DNA of 64,000 nucleotides. Source: Bacteroidales bacterium. GTDB lineage: Bacteria; Bacteroidota; Bacteroidia; Bacteroidales; Tenuifilaceae. The stretch lies in the NCBI GenBank assembly GCA_013376985.1, contig JACABB010000026.1, positions 16,508-80,507 on the forward strand, in the 5' to 3' direction. The notes beneath the pieces are model-generated. The model was not told where the DNA came from and did not search any database. It saw only the letters and a program-made list of their open reading frames with translations. This document shows, in pieces, positions 18,171 to 27,278 of this stretch. How positions within the stretch are numbered: position 1 is the stretch's first letter; every line of letters begins with the position of its first letter. The position numbers were made by a program, and so were the translations under genes.

Positions 18171-18206
18171 AAGTTGCTAGATACTAATTACTGATTTCTG
18201 GTTATT
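18171..18206. repeat. dispersed repeat, copy 2 (CTAGATACTA type)
   Basis: GTTGCTAGATACTAATTACT and the next bases CTGATTTCTGGTTA correspond to 6055-6090. Both copies are non-coding and lie upstream of a gene start. Confidence 0.5.
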
Positions 18207-18221
18207 TATTTGATTGGGGTA

Positions 18222-18247
18222 TAACTAACGGGTTAACCCGTCAGTTA
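18222..18247. promoter_or_regulatory. 26-bp near-perfect palindrome upstream of the DHOD-like gene
   Basis: The centre ACGGGTTAACCCGT is a perfect 14-bp palindrome; the flanks TAACTA and CAGTTA extend it to 26 bp with a single mismatched pair. It is GC-richer than its surroundings and lies 86 bases before the next start codon. It may be an operator for a dimeric regulator or a cruciform-forming repeat unit. Confidence 0.5.
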
Positions 18248-18333
18248 ATGTAAAAACCTAATAATTCATACTTAACATTACGCTGGCGACTTGTAACTAA
18301 CTACTGAAATTAATTACTTAAAACACCATAGCC

Positions 18334-19347
18334 ATGACACAACTAAAAACAACTTACATGGGGCTTGATCTTAAAAATCCTTTGATTGTAGGAGCATCGT
18401 CCCTTACCTCCGATTTGGAAATACTAAAAACTATTGAAAATGCAGGTGCAGGTGCAATTGTTGTTAAATCACTTTTTGAGGAGCAAATTCAACTTGAAGA
18501 ACTTGAATTACAAAATGAACTCGATGAGTATACCGAACGTCATGCTGAAATGGTTAATCTCTTCCCTACCCTAAAACATGCAGGAACAAAAGAGCATCTT
18601 TTTAAACTTAGAAAGGCAAAAGAAATAATCAAAATTCCAATTATAGCCAGCTTAAATGCCATTCATGCCGACACTTGGGCAGAATACGCTCTTGAGATTG
18701 AGAAAACTGGAGTTGATGGTATTGAGCTGAACTTTTATACAACCCCAAAAGATTTTGAAGTTGAAGGAAAAACAATAATTCAATCCCAACTTAACATTCT
18801 TCAAGATGTAAGAAAGGCTATTAAAATACCTATTAGCGTTAAGCTTAGTCCATTCTATACAAACCCATTGGATGTTATTAAACGAATGGACGGTAAGGAG
18901 GTTAATAGTTTTGTAATTTTCAATCGCCTATTTCAACCTGATATTGATATTGAAAAGGAGGAATTAACCCAAACGCTGTACCTAAGCACAAGTAACGACG
19001 CACGATTAACACTTCAGTTCACAGGTCTCCTTTATAAAAACATAGTGGCAGATATTTGTAGCTGCTCAGGCATAATGAATTCCTCTGATGCTATAAAAAT
19101 GTTACTTGCTGGCGCTACGGCTTTTGAAGTGGTTAGTTCAATTTATCAGTATGGCGTTGGTCAAATAACAACAATACTCAATGAATTAGAGACTTGGATG
19201 GAAAGTAAGGGGTATAAAACTATTGAGGATTTCCGTGGAAAACTTGCGAAGAAAAACCTTAAAGATCCTTTTGCATACCGCAGAGCTCAGTACGTTGAAA
19301 TACTTATGCGTTCGAATGATATAATAAAGAAAACAACCATTATGTAA
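18334..19347 (+). CDS. dihydroorotate-dehydrogenase-like flavoprotein
   Basis: This 337-residue TIM-barrel protein shows the DHOD-family order: TYMGLDLKNPLIVGASSLTS at the N-terminus, IIASLNAIHADTWAEYA in the middle, ELNFY, ISVKLSPFYTN near residue 170, and the phosphate-binding end DICSCSGIMNSSDAIKMLLA. The usual catalytic Cys/Ser loop (NxSCPN) is absent: ELNFYTTPKD stands there. It is therefore unlikely to be the pyrimidine enzyme PyrD; homologues are annotated only as DHOD-like. A degraded copy of part of this gene lies at 23107-23200. A strong terminator follows. Confidence 0.82.
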   Translation: MTQLKTTYMGLDLKNPLIVGASSLTSDLEILKTIENAGAGAIVVKSLFEEQIQLEELELQNELDEYTERHAEMVNLFPTLKHAGTKEHLFKLRKAKEIIKIPIIASLNAIHADTWAEYALEIEKTGVDGIELNFYTTPKDFEVEGKTIIQSQLNILQDVRKAIKIPISVKLSPFYTNPLDVIKRMDGKEVNSFVIFNRLFQPDIDIEKEELTQTLYLSTSNDARLTLQFTGLLYKNIVADICSCSGIMNSSDAIKMLLAGATAFEVVSSIYQYGVGQITTILNELETWMESKGYKTIEDFRGKLAKKNLKDPFAYRRAQYVEILMRSNDIIKKTTIM

Positions 19348-19385
19348 ATTAAGTTTTTTATTTTGTTCAACCTCAAAAGGAATTT

Positions 19386-19428
19386 ATTCCAATACAATTT
19401 CAAGTGAAATTTGAAATTGTGTTGGAAT
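19386..19428 (+). terminator. long-stem terminator after the DHOD-like gene
   Basis: An 18-bp stem (ATTCCAATACAATTTCAA / TTGAAATTGTGTTGGAAT, one G-T pair) with a seven-base loop is followed by TTTTTA. A related hairpin follows the decayed copy at 23266-23308. Confidence 0.9.
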
Positions 19429-20059
19429 TTTTATTGATAATATATTGCGCCGCATAAAAATTAATAATAGTCAAAACCTTGAGCTGAATGAGTTTCTCTA
19501 AGGAATTTTTTTCTTGAAGAATTAGTAAATATGCCTTAACCCGATTTATCATGTGTTATAAGATACAAACAAACTAGTAAATTATCTATATTTTAAGTAA
19601 TAAATCAATTTTTGAAATGATGAAATAACATATATTATCTAATTATTCTATATCTTCACAATCACGCTTCTAAAAACCATATTTGTACAACCCTGTATAC
19701 TATTTTTTTGTAGTACACACCAATAATATCTTATAATTTACTATGATTTTTAGTGAGGCTAAAAAAAATATTTGTCTGAGACCTAATAATGGACTGATTG
19801 TATAGGTTATGATAGAAATAATTTTATGATCTTTATCTTCAAAATTTTCAAAAAAAAACATTATAAATTTATAAGCAATTTTAAAACATCCTGACCCAAA
19901 GGGCAGCACTTGAAATCAAGATTAATAGTTATTTAAAAAGAAAAATTCTAAGTAATCGAAATCTGAGACATTATTAGCTGTAAATGAATGAACTATAGGG
20001 TGATTGATTGCCTAACAACAAATTTTTGAAGAAATTATTTAGACATAAAAATTAACAAA
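19429..20059. other. long AT-rich leader region of chemotaxis cassette 1
   Basis: I see no gene in these 631 bases. CATATTTG at 19678-19685 followed by TACAA resembles a -7 element and aligns with TATTTTTG at 23735-23742 of cassette 2, which would give a 5' leader of about 360 bases. Scattered short matches to 23309-24026 show that the two regions are homologous but much diverged. Confidence 0.5.
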
Positions 20060-20584
20060 ATGAAAGTAGAAGAAACCACGAAAAGACTCACCTCATACCT
20101 TTCGTTCACGCTGAATGATGAGGAGTTTGCAACCAATGTTGGCTCTGTAATGAGCATCTTAGAGATGCCAAAAATTACAAAACTCCCAAATGCCCCTAGC
20201 TATATGAGGGGTATAATTAACCTCCGTGGCGAGGTTCTACCTGTAATAGATATACACTATAAGTTCGGCTTGCCCGAGGCAAAAATCACATCGAGTACCT
20301 GTATCCTTGTTATGGAGGCAACGGTTGAAGGCCAGTATATAAGGTTTGGGATTCTGGTTGATTCTGTTAATGAGGTTCACGACATAGAGCCTAAGAAAAT
20401 ACTTCCAACGCCAACGCTTGGAAGTAAGTATAGATCCGATTTTCTTGAAGGAATTTATCAGAATAGCGAATCATTCATTATGATTGTTGATATTGAGCAA
20501 GTTTTAATGGCCGATGAGGTAACTGTCTTGAGTACTTCCACCCCAGAGGTTATTCCCGATGAAATTAATGAGCAATCTAATTGA
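20060..20584 (+). CDS. cheW: CheW-like chemotaxis adaptor, cassette 1
   Basis: The 174-residue protein has one CheW domain: YLSFTLNDEEFATNVGSVMS, then PNAPSYMRGIINLRGEVLPV (about residues 45-64), then FGILVDSVNEVHDI and SDFLEGIYQNSESFIMIVDI. CheW couples chemoreceptors to the kinase CheA. A 25-residue acidic tail follows the domain. It is the first gene of a three-gene cassette, and the barrel gene starts seven bases after its stop. Most of its DNA from about 20086 to 20352 is identical to the second copy at 24027-24554. Confidence 0.92.
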   Translation: MKVEETTKRLTSYLSFTLNDEEFATNVGSVMSILEMPKITKLPNAPSYMRGIINLRGEVLPVIDIHYKFGLPEAKITSSTCILVMEATVEGQYIRFGILVDSVNEVHDIEPKKILPTPTLGSKYRSDFLEGIYQNSESFIMIVDIEQVLMADEVTVLSTSTPEVIPDEINEQSN

Positions 20585-20591
20585 TTATGCA

Positions 20592-21416
20592 ATGAAAGTA
20601 AGGTTATTGCTAGTTATTTTCTTGCTTATTCAAAAGGGGTTAATTGGGCAGGAACAGGAGAAACCCCAATTTACTAAAGCCATCGAAGACAATTCTTATT
20701 TTGTAGAAGAGGCATACAATCAGGAGGCTGGGGTTGTTCAGCATATAAGCAGTGGCTACTATAAAATGAGCCCCACAAAGGATTTTATGTACTCATTTAC
20801 CCAGGAGTGGCCTGTAGGTTCCGAAAAGCATCAATTAAGCTACACCGTTGGTTATTCATGGCTAAACTCCAATTCCACAAATGGAATTCCCGATTTCCTT
20901 ATTAACTACAGGTACCAACTTACTGGACATGATGATTTTATAACACTCGCTCCACGATTTTCGATAATTCTTCCAACTGGAAGTGAGAATAAAGGGCTGG
21001 GCAATGGTGTTCTGGGTTATCAGTTCAATTTAGCAATGAGTAAAAGACTTACCAATGCCTTTGCTTGCCATGCAAATGTGGGATTAACATTATTGCCAAA
21101 CGTAAAATCCTTTGATTTATTGAACAATGAGAATAAAAACAACCTCCTAAATATTAACATGGGGGCAAGTTTAATCTGGCTAGCTACACAGAAATTGAAC
21201 CTGATGTTCGAAGTTCTTCATAATATTTACAGGATACCGAATCCGAGCAACAAAATGGAAACGGTACACGAAACAGTTGTAAGCCCTGGTTTTAGGTATG
21301 CAATTGATGTAAAGCAGCTACAAATAGTGCCAGGTATAGCAATACCTACAACCATTCGGGATGGTAAGTCCGATACAGGGATTTTCTTCTACCTATCCTT
21401 CGAGCACCCATTTTAA
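20592..21416 (+). CDS. outer-membrane beta-barrel protein, cassette 1
   Basis: The ATG at 20592 (274 aa) directly begins a signal sequence ([20 protein letters not shown]); an upstream frame from 20559 overlaps cheW. The mature protein has strands such as [37 protein letters not shown] and [19 protein letters not shown], and ends in the aromatic residue of FYLSFEHPF, as expected for a 12-strand-like barrel of the phenol/MetA-degradation transporter type. Being placed between CheW and a chemoreceptor is unusual and suggests a sensory or solute-entry role. Its copy is at 24559-25383. Confidence 0.8.
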   Translation: MKVRLLLVIFLLIQKGLIGQEQEKPQFTKAIEDNSYFVEEAYNQEAGVVQHISSGYYKMSPTKDFMYSFTQEWPVGSEKHQLSYTVGYSWLNSNSTNGIPDFLINYRYQLTGHDDFITLAPRFSIILPTGSENKGLGNGVLGYQFNLAMSKRLTNAFACHANVGLTLLPNVKSFDLLNNENKNNLLNINMGASLIWLATQKLNLMFEVLHNIYRIPNPSNKMETVHETVVSPGFRYAIDVKQLQIVPGIAIPTTIRDGKSDTGIFFYLSFEHPF

Positions 21417-21448
21417 AAACAGTTAATAAACAAAATAATTTTACGATT

Positions 21449-23101
21449 ATGAAAAATTTAAAAATTGCGCAAAAGTTAATACTTAGCTTCTCTATTGTAA
21501 CCATAACTTTTGTAATGGTTTCTGTTTACCAAATAGATCAACGGCATCATCTATCTAGAATACAGCACGGCGGGATAATCCGCTCAAATGCTCTTGCTAA
21601 TATAAAAGAGGTTAAAGCAATGGGAACTATACTCTACCAGGATGTTGCAAATGCTGTTATCAATAGGGATTTAATAGAGAATATGAAAACATGGAGAGAT
21701 GACAAAGCAAATACCTTAAGCGATTTAGATAATCTTGAAAAAGGTTTAGATACAAGTACGGAGAAAGAACTTCTGAAGGAGTGTCGTGAACACTTGAAAA
21801 ATCTATTTTCACTATTTGAGGATGAGATGCTACCCCTGATTAAAGCAGATAGCTCAATGGCTGCAATTCGTGTAGTTGATGCAAAATTCGATACAGTATT
21901 ATCGAGCCTTGAGGTTGATGTAGAGAAAATCGCTACTTTGATAGAAGCAGATAATAAAGCTTCCGATAAACTTTTTGATTCAACGGCAAATGAAGCTTTC
22001 ATTTTTACAATGATTATAAATGTTATTGCCGTTATTATTGCCATAATTTTCACCTATGTAATGATAAATTTAATTGCAAAACCTTTGAATAAGGGTGTTG
22101 TATTTGTTAATGAGATTTCAAAGGGAAACCTAATGGTAAAGCTTGATATTGAGCAAAAGGATGAGGTGGGTATTTTAGCATCCTCATTAAAAAATATGGT
22201 TGTAAAACTAAATAGTATAATAGGAAATATTGTTTTAGGTGCCAATAATATTGCAGAAGCGAGTTCACAAATGAGTCACACGTCTCAGCAACTTTCCCAA
22301 GGAGCAAATGAGCAGGCCTCTTCTGTTGAGGAGGTTTCATCAACCATGGAGGAGATTACATCAATTATAGAGCAGAATAGCCAAAATGCCTTACAAACCG
22401 AAAAAATATCCGTGGCATCTTATCAGGGGATGAACGATGTGGCAACCCGCGCTAACAATGCTGTTGAGGCCAATAGAACAATCGCCGATAAGATAAAAAT
22501 AATAAACGATATAGCATTCCAAACCAATATTCTTGCACTTAACGCTGCGGTTGAGGCTGCCCGTGCTGGTGAGTACGGGAGGGGTTTTGCTGTAGTTGCC
22601 GCCGAAGTAAGAAAACTTGCCGAACGAAGCAAGGTTGCTGCGGATGAGATTGTTTCTCTATCACAAAGCAGTTTATCACTATCAGAAGGGGCTGGAAAAA
22701 AAATGATGAACTTAATGCCCGAACTCGAAAAGACCACCCAGATGGTGCAGGAGATATCCGCTGCTAGCGCAGAGCAAACCAATGGATCCGCTCAGATAAA
22801 TGGGGCAATACAACAGCTAAATCAGATTACCCAGCAAAATGCATCGGCAAGTGAGGAGCTTGCAGCTAGCGCAGAGGAACTTGCAAATCAGGCAGAGCAG
22901 CTAAAAGATTTTGTATCTTTCTTCAAAATTGAAAAGGAGAGCAAGGCAATGCATATAAATAAACCCCATGCCACTCCTACTCCTAAAAAAGAAATAACTG
23001 TTAAGAAAACCACAAAGCAATTTGTTCCAACAGCGAAGAAAACCTCTGGCATCAATCTTAACCTTAAGGAGCATGATGATAAAAATTATGAAAACTTTTA
23101 G
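21449..23101 (+). CDS. methyl-accepting chemotaxis protein, cassette 1
   Basis: The 550-residue receptor has TM1 at about 9-27, a four-helix-bundle periplasmic sensor at about 30-180, TM2 at about 183-207, HAMP at about 208-262 and a long cytoplasmic signalling hairpin. The hairpin tip, which binds CheA and CheW, is the invariant [20 protein letters not shown] near residue 355-374. A linker with basic residues ends in NYENF, matching the aromatic-x-x-aromatic CheR/CheB tether. The signalling half is close to the other two receptors here; the sensor half is diverged from receptor 2. Confidence 0.95.
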   Translation: MKNLKIAQKLILSFSIVTITFVMVSVYQIDQRHHLSRIQHGGIIRSNALANIKEVKAMGTILYQDVANAVINRDLIENMKTWRDDKANTLSDLDNLEKGLDTSTEKELLKECREHLKNLFSLFEDEMLPLIKADSSMAAIRVVDAKFDTVLSSLEVDVEKIATLIEADNKASDKLFDSTANEAFIFTMIINVIAVIIAIIFTYVMINLIAKPLNKGVVFVNEISKGNLMVKLDIEQKDEVGILASSLKNMVVKLNSIIGNIVLGANNIAEASSQMSHTSQQLSQGANEQASSVEEVSSTMEEITSIIEQNSQNALQTEKISVASYQGMNDVATRANNAVEANRTIADKIKIINDIAFQTNILALNAAVEAARAGEYGRGFAVVAAEVRKLAERSKVAADEIVSLSQSSLSLSEGAGKKMMNLMPELEKTTQMVQEISAASAEQTNGSAQINGAIQQLNQITQQNASASEELAASAEELANQAEQLKDFVSFFKIEKESKAMHINKPHATPTPKKEITVKKTTKQFVPTAKKTSGINLNLKEHDDKNYENF

Positions 23102-23106
23102 AGCAT

Positions 23107-23200
23107 AACAAATCCATTGGATTGGATGGCAAGGAGGTTAGTAACTTTGCAATTTTCAACCGTTTTTTTTTAATCTGAAATAGATATTAATAAAGCAAGC
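23107..23200 (+). pseudogene. relic of the DHOD-like gene at a duplication junction
   Basis: The segment aligns with 18860-18955 of the DHOD-like gene: AACAAATCCATTGGAT matches ACAAACCCATTGGAT, a 13-base stretch is missing, then GGCAAGGAGGTTAGTAACTT matches GGTAAGGAGGTTAATAGTTT and GCAATTTTCAACCG matches GTAATTTTCAATCG, with decaying similarity after that. It keeps no usable frame. The region after it (23215-23308) aligns with the DNA downstream of the intact gene including its terminator hairpin, so most of the 3' half was deleted. Confidence 0.75.
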
Positions 23201-23265
23201 ACCTTATATCGAACTCATGTTAAATAGGTTTTTGGGTTATTAATTAATCCCTCCAAAGAAAAATT

Positions 23266-23308
23266 ATTCCAACACAAATTCAAGTAATATTTGAATTTAT
23301 GTTGGAAT
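23266..23308 (+). terminator. duplicated long-stem terminator
   Basis: An 18-bp stem with one mismatch (ATTCCAACACAAATTCAA / TTGAATTTATGTTGGAAT) is followed by seven Ts. It corresponds to the hairpin at 19386-19428 and now probably terminates transcription of cassette 1. Confidence 0.85.
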
Positions 23309-24026
23309 TTTTTTATTGAAAATATTTTATATCACATAGGAACTTATAATAGTCCAATTGCTGGTTCTAATAAATTTCAGTACGGAATAAATGTATCAAA
23401 TCAATTGTACCAGATGTTCAAAATAAGTACTAAATAACATCGGTTCGATGTAAGAAACAATGTATTAATCTAATCAACCCGTTTATTTTATTTGAAACAA
23501 TGGAAAACTGGAGGATATAAGCAAGAATATAACTTCTTATTTCCCAATATTACATTCACAAATAATAAATATGTAAACAATTGTTTATCATATTATTAGT
23601 ATAATTTATTATATTGAATTCACGTTAAATAGTTGGTCAATTACTATATTCCATTTTAAAAACAATGAAACAACGCATTGAAAAAGGTGATTTATCTCAT
23701 TATTATACATTCCCACTATTTCATTTCTACAAATTATTTTTGTACAATACAGTTTATTAAATTTTCACAACCTATACAACCGTTATTCTTAATTTATATT
23801 AGTATTTCCAGTGGTTAATAATATGAGACTTGATAATATAATTATCTAATAGGAATAACTTTATGATATTGAAATCCTAATTAATGATTAACTAAAACAA
23901 TAATGCTAAATAATAAATATCGCAAACTGCGATGTTTTTTAGCTTTAAGTAAATGAAATTCCAAATTAGCGGAATTTACATGATGATAGGTTTAAAAAAA
24001 ATTGTTGAGACACAAAAATTAATAAA
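23309..24026. other. AT-rich leader region of chemotaxis cassette 2
   Basis: No gene is visible in these 718 bases. TATTTTTG at 23735-23742 is a -7 candidate, giving a leader of about 280 bases before cheW. The hairpin CGCAAACTGCG at about 23920-23930 and parts such as ATAACTTTATGAT match the leader of cassette 1 weakly. Confidence 0.45.
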
Positions 24027-24554
24027 ATGAAAATAGAAGAAACCACAAAAAAACTCACCTCATACCTTTCGTTCACGCTGAATGATGAGGAGTTTGCAAC
24101 CAATGTTGGCTCTGTAATGAGCATCTTAGAGATGCCAAAAATTACAAAACTCCCAAATGCCCCTAGCTATATGAGGGGTATAATTAACCTCCGTGGCGAG
24201 GTTCTACCTGTAATAGATATACACTATAAGTTCGGCTTGCCCGAGGCAAAAATCACATCGAGTACCTGTATCCTTGTTATGGAGGCAACGGTTGAAGGCC
24301 AGTATATAAGGTTTGGGATTCTAGTTGATGCTGTTAATGAGGTTCACGAAATAGAGCCAAGCAAAATACTTCCAACGCCAACGCTTGGAAGTAAGTATAG
24401 ATCCGATTTTCTCGAAGGAATCTACCAGAATAATGATTCATTTATAATGATTGTTGACATTGAAAATGTTTTAATGGCCGATGAGGTAGCTGTATTGAGT
24501 ACCTCTATCCCCGATGCAATTCCTGATGAAGTTGATCAACGAACAATCAAATAA
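24027..24554 (+). CDS. cheW: CheW-like chemotaxis adaptor, cassette 2
   Basis: This 175-residue CheW-domain protein differs from the cassette 1 copy only at about 20 residues, mainly at the first few codons and in the C-terminal tail (IPDEVDQRTIK). The conserved core, including PSYMRGIINLRGEVLPVIDI, is unchanged. Near-identical adaptors should compete for the same CheA/receptor sites, so the two copies may serve dosage or cassette-specific expression rather than different specificities. The barrel gene begins four bases after the stop. Confidence 0.92.
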   Translation: MKIEETTKKLTSYLSFTLNDEEFATNVGSVMSILEMPKITKLPNAPSYMRGIINLRGEVLPVIDIHYKFGLPEAKITSSTCILVMEATVEGQYIRFGILVDAVNEVHEIEPSKILPTPTLGSKYRSDFLEGIYQNNDSFIMIVDIENVLMADEVAVLSTSIPDAIPDEVDQRTIK

Positions 24555-24558
24555 TGCA

Positions 24559-25383
24559 ATGAGAATAAGGCTATTGTTAATCTTTTTAGTTCTTATCCAA
24601 AAGGGATTAATTGGGCAGGAACAGGAAAAAACCAAGTTTGTTGAAGCCATCGAAGACAATTCTTATTTTGTAGAAGAGGCATACAATCAGGAGGCTGGGG
24701 TTGTTCAGCATATAAGCAGTGGCTACTATAAAATGAGCCCCACAAAGGATTTTATGTACTCATTTACCCAGGAGTGGCCTGTAGGTTCCGAAAAGCATCA
24801 ATTAAGCTACACCGTTGGTTATTCATGGCTAAACTCCAATTCCACAAATGGAATTCCCGATTTCCTTATTAACTACAGGTATCAACTCACAGGACATGAT
24901 GATTTTATAACACTCGCTCCCCGATTTTCGATAATTTTTCCAACCGGAAACGAGAATAAAGGGCTGGGCAATGGTGTTCTGGGTTATCAGTTCAATCTGC
25001 CAATGAGCAAAAGGCTTACAAATGCCTTTGCTTGCCATGCAAATGTGGGATTAACACTTTTACCAGGTGCTAAATCCGTTGATTTATCCAACAATGAGAA
25101 TAAAAACAACCTCCTGAATATCAACATGGGGGCAAGTTTAATCTGGCTAGCTACACAGAAATTGAACCTGATGTTCGAAGTTCTTCATAATATTTACAGG
25201 ATACCGAATCCGAGCAACAAAATGGAAACGGTACACGAAACAGTTGTAAGCCCTGGTTTTAGGTATGCAATTGATGTAAAGCAGCTACAAATAGTGCCAG
25301 GTATAGCAATACCTACAACCATTCGGGATGGTAAGTCCGATACAGGGATTTTCTTTTACCTATCCTTCGAACATCCATTTTAA
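24559..25383 (+). CDS. outer-membrane beta-barrel protein, cassette 2
   Basis: The ATG at 24559 (274 aa) begins a signal sequence ([20 protein letters not shown]). The mature protein is almost the same as the cassette 1 barrel; differences cluster in the signal sequence and in a short stretch around LTLLPGAKSVDLSNNENKN (about residues 170-190), which may be an external loop. The C-terminal third is nearly identical at DNA level. It ends in FYLSFEHPF like its twin. Confidence 0.8.
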   Translation: MRIRLLLIFLVLIQKGLIGQEQEKTKFVEAIEDNSYFVEEAYNQEAGVVQHISSGYYKMSPTKDFMYSFTQEWPVGSEKHQLSYTVGYSWLNSNSTNGIPDFLINYRYQLTGHDDFITLAPRFSIIFPTGNENKGLGNGVLGYQFNLPMSKRLTNAFACHANVGLTLLPGAKSVDLSNNENKNNLLNINMGASLIWLATQKLNLMFEVLHNIYRIPNPSNKMETVHETVVSPGFRYAIDVKQLQIVPGIAIPTTIRDGKSDTGIFFYLSFEHPF

Positions 25384-25414
25384 TAATAGTTAATAACAAA
25401 ATAATTTGACAGTC

Positions 25415-27058
25415 ATGAAAAATCTAAAAATTGCCCAAAAGCTGATACTTAGCTTCTTTATTGTAATATCTCTTTTTGTAATGGTATCTATTTACCAATT
25501 GTATCAACAGAAAAACTTATCTAAATTACAGGATGAAGGGGTTCTCCGCTCAAATGCTCTTATTAATATGAAAGATGTTGAGGCATTAGGAACTAAACTC
25601 TACCAGGATGTTGCTAATGCAGTTATTAACAGGGATTTAATAACAAGTCAAAAAGCATGGAATGATGATAAAGCAGACGCATTAAAAGAGTTAGATAATA
25701 TTGAAATAATTGCAAATACAAGAATTGAGAAAGACCTTGTTGTTGAGATTCGTGGTTATATGAAAAATCTATTTTCAGTATTTGAAGATGAAATGTTACC
25801 TCTGATTAAAGCCGATAGCTCAACGGCTGCAATTCGTGTTGTTGATGCAAAATTCGACGTAATACTAGCAAATCTTGATGTTTCTATAAATAAGCTGGTT
25901 GCTTACAACGAAGTAGAGAATAAAGATGGCGATATACTCTTTGATTCAACTACAAATAGTGTATTTATTTTTTCAACGGTTGTAAATATTATTGCCGTAA
26001 TTATTGCTATAATTTTTGTTTATATAATGGTAAACTTAATTGCCAAGCCATTGAATAAGGGGGTAATATTTGCCAATGAAATTTCAAAAGGTAACCTATT
26101 GGTACAGCTTGATATTGACCAAAAGGATGAGGTGGGTATTTTAGCCTCATCATTAAGTGATATGGTTGTAAAGTTAAAGGATATAATAGGAAATATTGTT
26201 TTAGGAGCCGATAATATTGCATCAGCAAGTTTACAGATGAGCAGTACATCACAGCAACTTTCCCAAGGAGCGAATGAACAGGCAGCTTCTGTTGAAGAGG
26301 TATCATCAACCATGGAGGAGATTACATCGATTATTGAACAGAATAGCCAAAATGCTTCGCATACTGAAAAGATATCCGTAGCTGCATATCAGGGCATGAA
26401 CGAAGTAGCAAATGGTGCTAACAATACAGTTGAAGCCAATAGAACAATTGCTGATAAGATAAAAATAATAAATGATATAGCATTCCAAACCAATATTCTT
26501 GCACTTAACGCTGCGGTTGAGGCTGCCCGCGCCGGTGAATATGGTAGAGGTTTTGCTGTAGTTGCCGCCGAAGTAAGAAAACTTGCAGAACGAAGCAAAG
26601 TTGCTGCTGATGAGATTGTTGCGCTATCGCAAAAAAGTTTACAGCTATCGGAAGGGGCTGGAATAAAATTAATGAGCCTTATGCCCGAACTCGAGAAAAC
26701 CACCCAGATGGTGCAGGAGATATCCGCTGCTAGTGCAGAGCAAACCAATGGAACTACTCAGATTAACGGGGCAATACAACAGCTAAATCAGGTTACCCAA
26801 CAGAATGCATCGGCTAGCGAAGAGCTTGCAGCTGGTGCAGAAGAGCTTTCAAGTCAGGCCGAACAGCTAAAAGAGCTGGTATCCTTCTTTAAAATTGAAA
26901 AGGAGAGCGGAGGTGTGCGTATAAATAAAACTTATGCTCCTAAAAAAGAGGTTAATACTAAGAAACCTACAACTCAATTTGTTCCCACGGGTAAGAAAAC
27001 CTCTGGTATCAATCTTCATCTTAAAGAAAGTGATGATAAAAATTATGAGAATTTTTAA
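25415..27058 (+). CDS. methyl-accepting chemotaxis protein, cassette 2
   Basis: I chose the ATG at 25415 (547 aa), equivalent to the start of receptor 1; a TTG nine bases upstream is in frame. Architecture: TM1 about 9-27, four-helix-bundle sensor about 30-180, TM2 about 182-205, HAMP, signalling hairpin with tip [20 protein letters not shown] near 355-374, and C-terminal NYENF tether. The sensor domain differs clearly from receptor 1 (for example YEQ/YLY-rich start and [18 protein letters not shown]), whereas the last 854 bases are almost identical to receptor 3, a mosaic pattern. Confidence 0.95.
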   Translation: MKNLKIAQKLILSFFIVISLFVMVSIYQLYQQKNLSKLQDEGVLRSNALINMKDVEALGTKLYQDVANAVINRDLITSQKAWNDDKADALKELDNIEIIANTRIEKDLVVEIRGYMKNLFSVFEDEMLPLIKADSSTAAIRVVDAKFDVILANLDVSINKLVAYNEVENKDGDILFDSTTNSVFIFSTVVNIIAVIIAIIFVYIMVNLIAKPLNKGVIFANEISKGNLLVQLDIDQKDEVGILASSLSDMVVKLKDIIGNIVLGADNIASASLQMSSTSQQLSQGANEQAASVEEVSSTMEEITSIIEQNSQNASHTEKISVAAYQGMNEVANGANNTVEANRTIADKIKIINDIAFQTNILALNAAVEAARAGEYGRGFAVVAAEVRKLAERSKVAADEIVALSQKSLQLSEGAGIKLMSLMPELEKTTQMVQEISAASAEQTNGTTQINGAIQQLNQVTQQNASASEELAAGAEELSSQAEQLKELVSFFKIEKESGGVRINKTYAPKKEVNTKKPTTQFVPTGKKTSGINLHLKESDDKNYENF

Positions 27059-27082
27059 TAAATAATTCAATATCTCTTAATT

Positions 27083-27205
27083 ATGACTGCATCAACTCTG
27101 AAAGGTTCTTTGGGTTCACGCAAACTGGTTAACTTAATCGATCTTTCAGCATTGCAAAACATAGAAGCGTTAAGGGCAAAATTCTTAAGTAAAAGGCATA
27201 GATAA
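27083..27205 (+). CDS. possible 40-residue small protein
   Basis: A short ATG-to-TAA frame lies between receptors 2 and 3: it begins MTASTLKGSLGSRKLVNLID, continues with an amphipathic stretch (LSALQNIEALRAKFL) and ends basic (SKRHR). It is preceded by a 24-base gap after the receptor stop. I do not recognise it. It might be a real small protein or the remains of a gene lost during cassette duplication; no homologue of it is seen after receptor 1 or 3. Confidence 0.3.
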   Translation: MTASTLKGSLGSRKLVNLIDLSALQNIEALRAKFLSKRHR

Positions 27206-27278
27206 CCATAATTGTTGAGATATTCATTTTAAAAATTAGAAGAGAATCATCAATATACTTATTTAATAAAATGGAAAT

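Larger units (their letters stand above)
23107..27058 (+). repeat. second copy of a tandem DHOD-relic/cheW/barrel/receptor unit
   Basis: This block repeats the order of 18860-23101: dehydrogenase fragment, terminator hairpin, AT-rich leader, cheW, outer-membrane barrel and chemoreceptor. Leaders have diverged strongly, but cheW and barrel genes share runs of more than 200 identical bases. This contrast suggests an old duplication whose coding parts were later homogenised by gene conversion. Confidence 0.8.
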
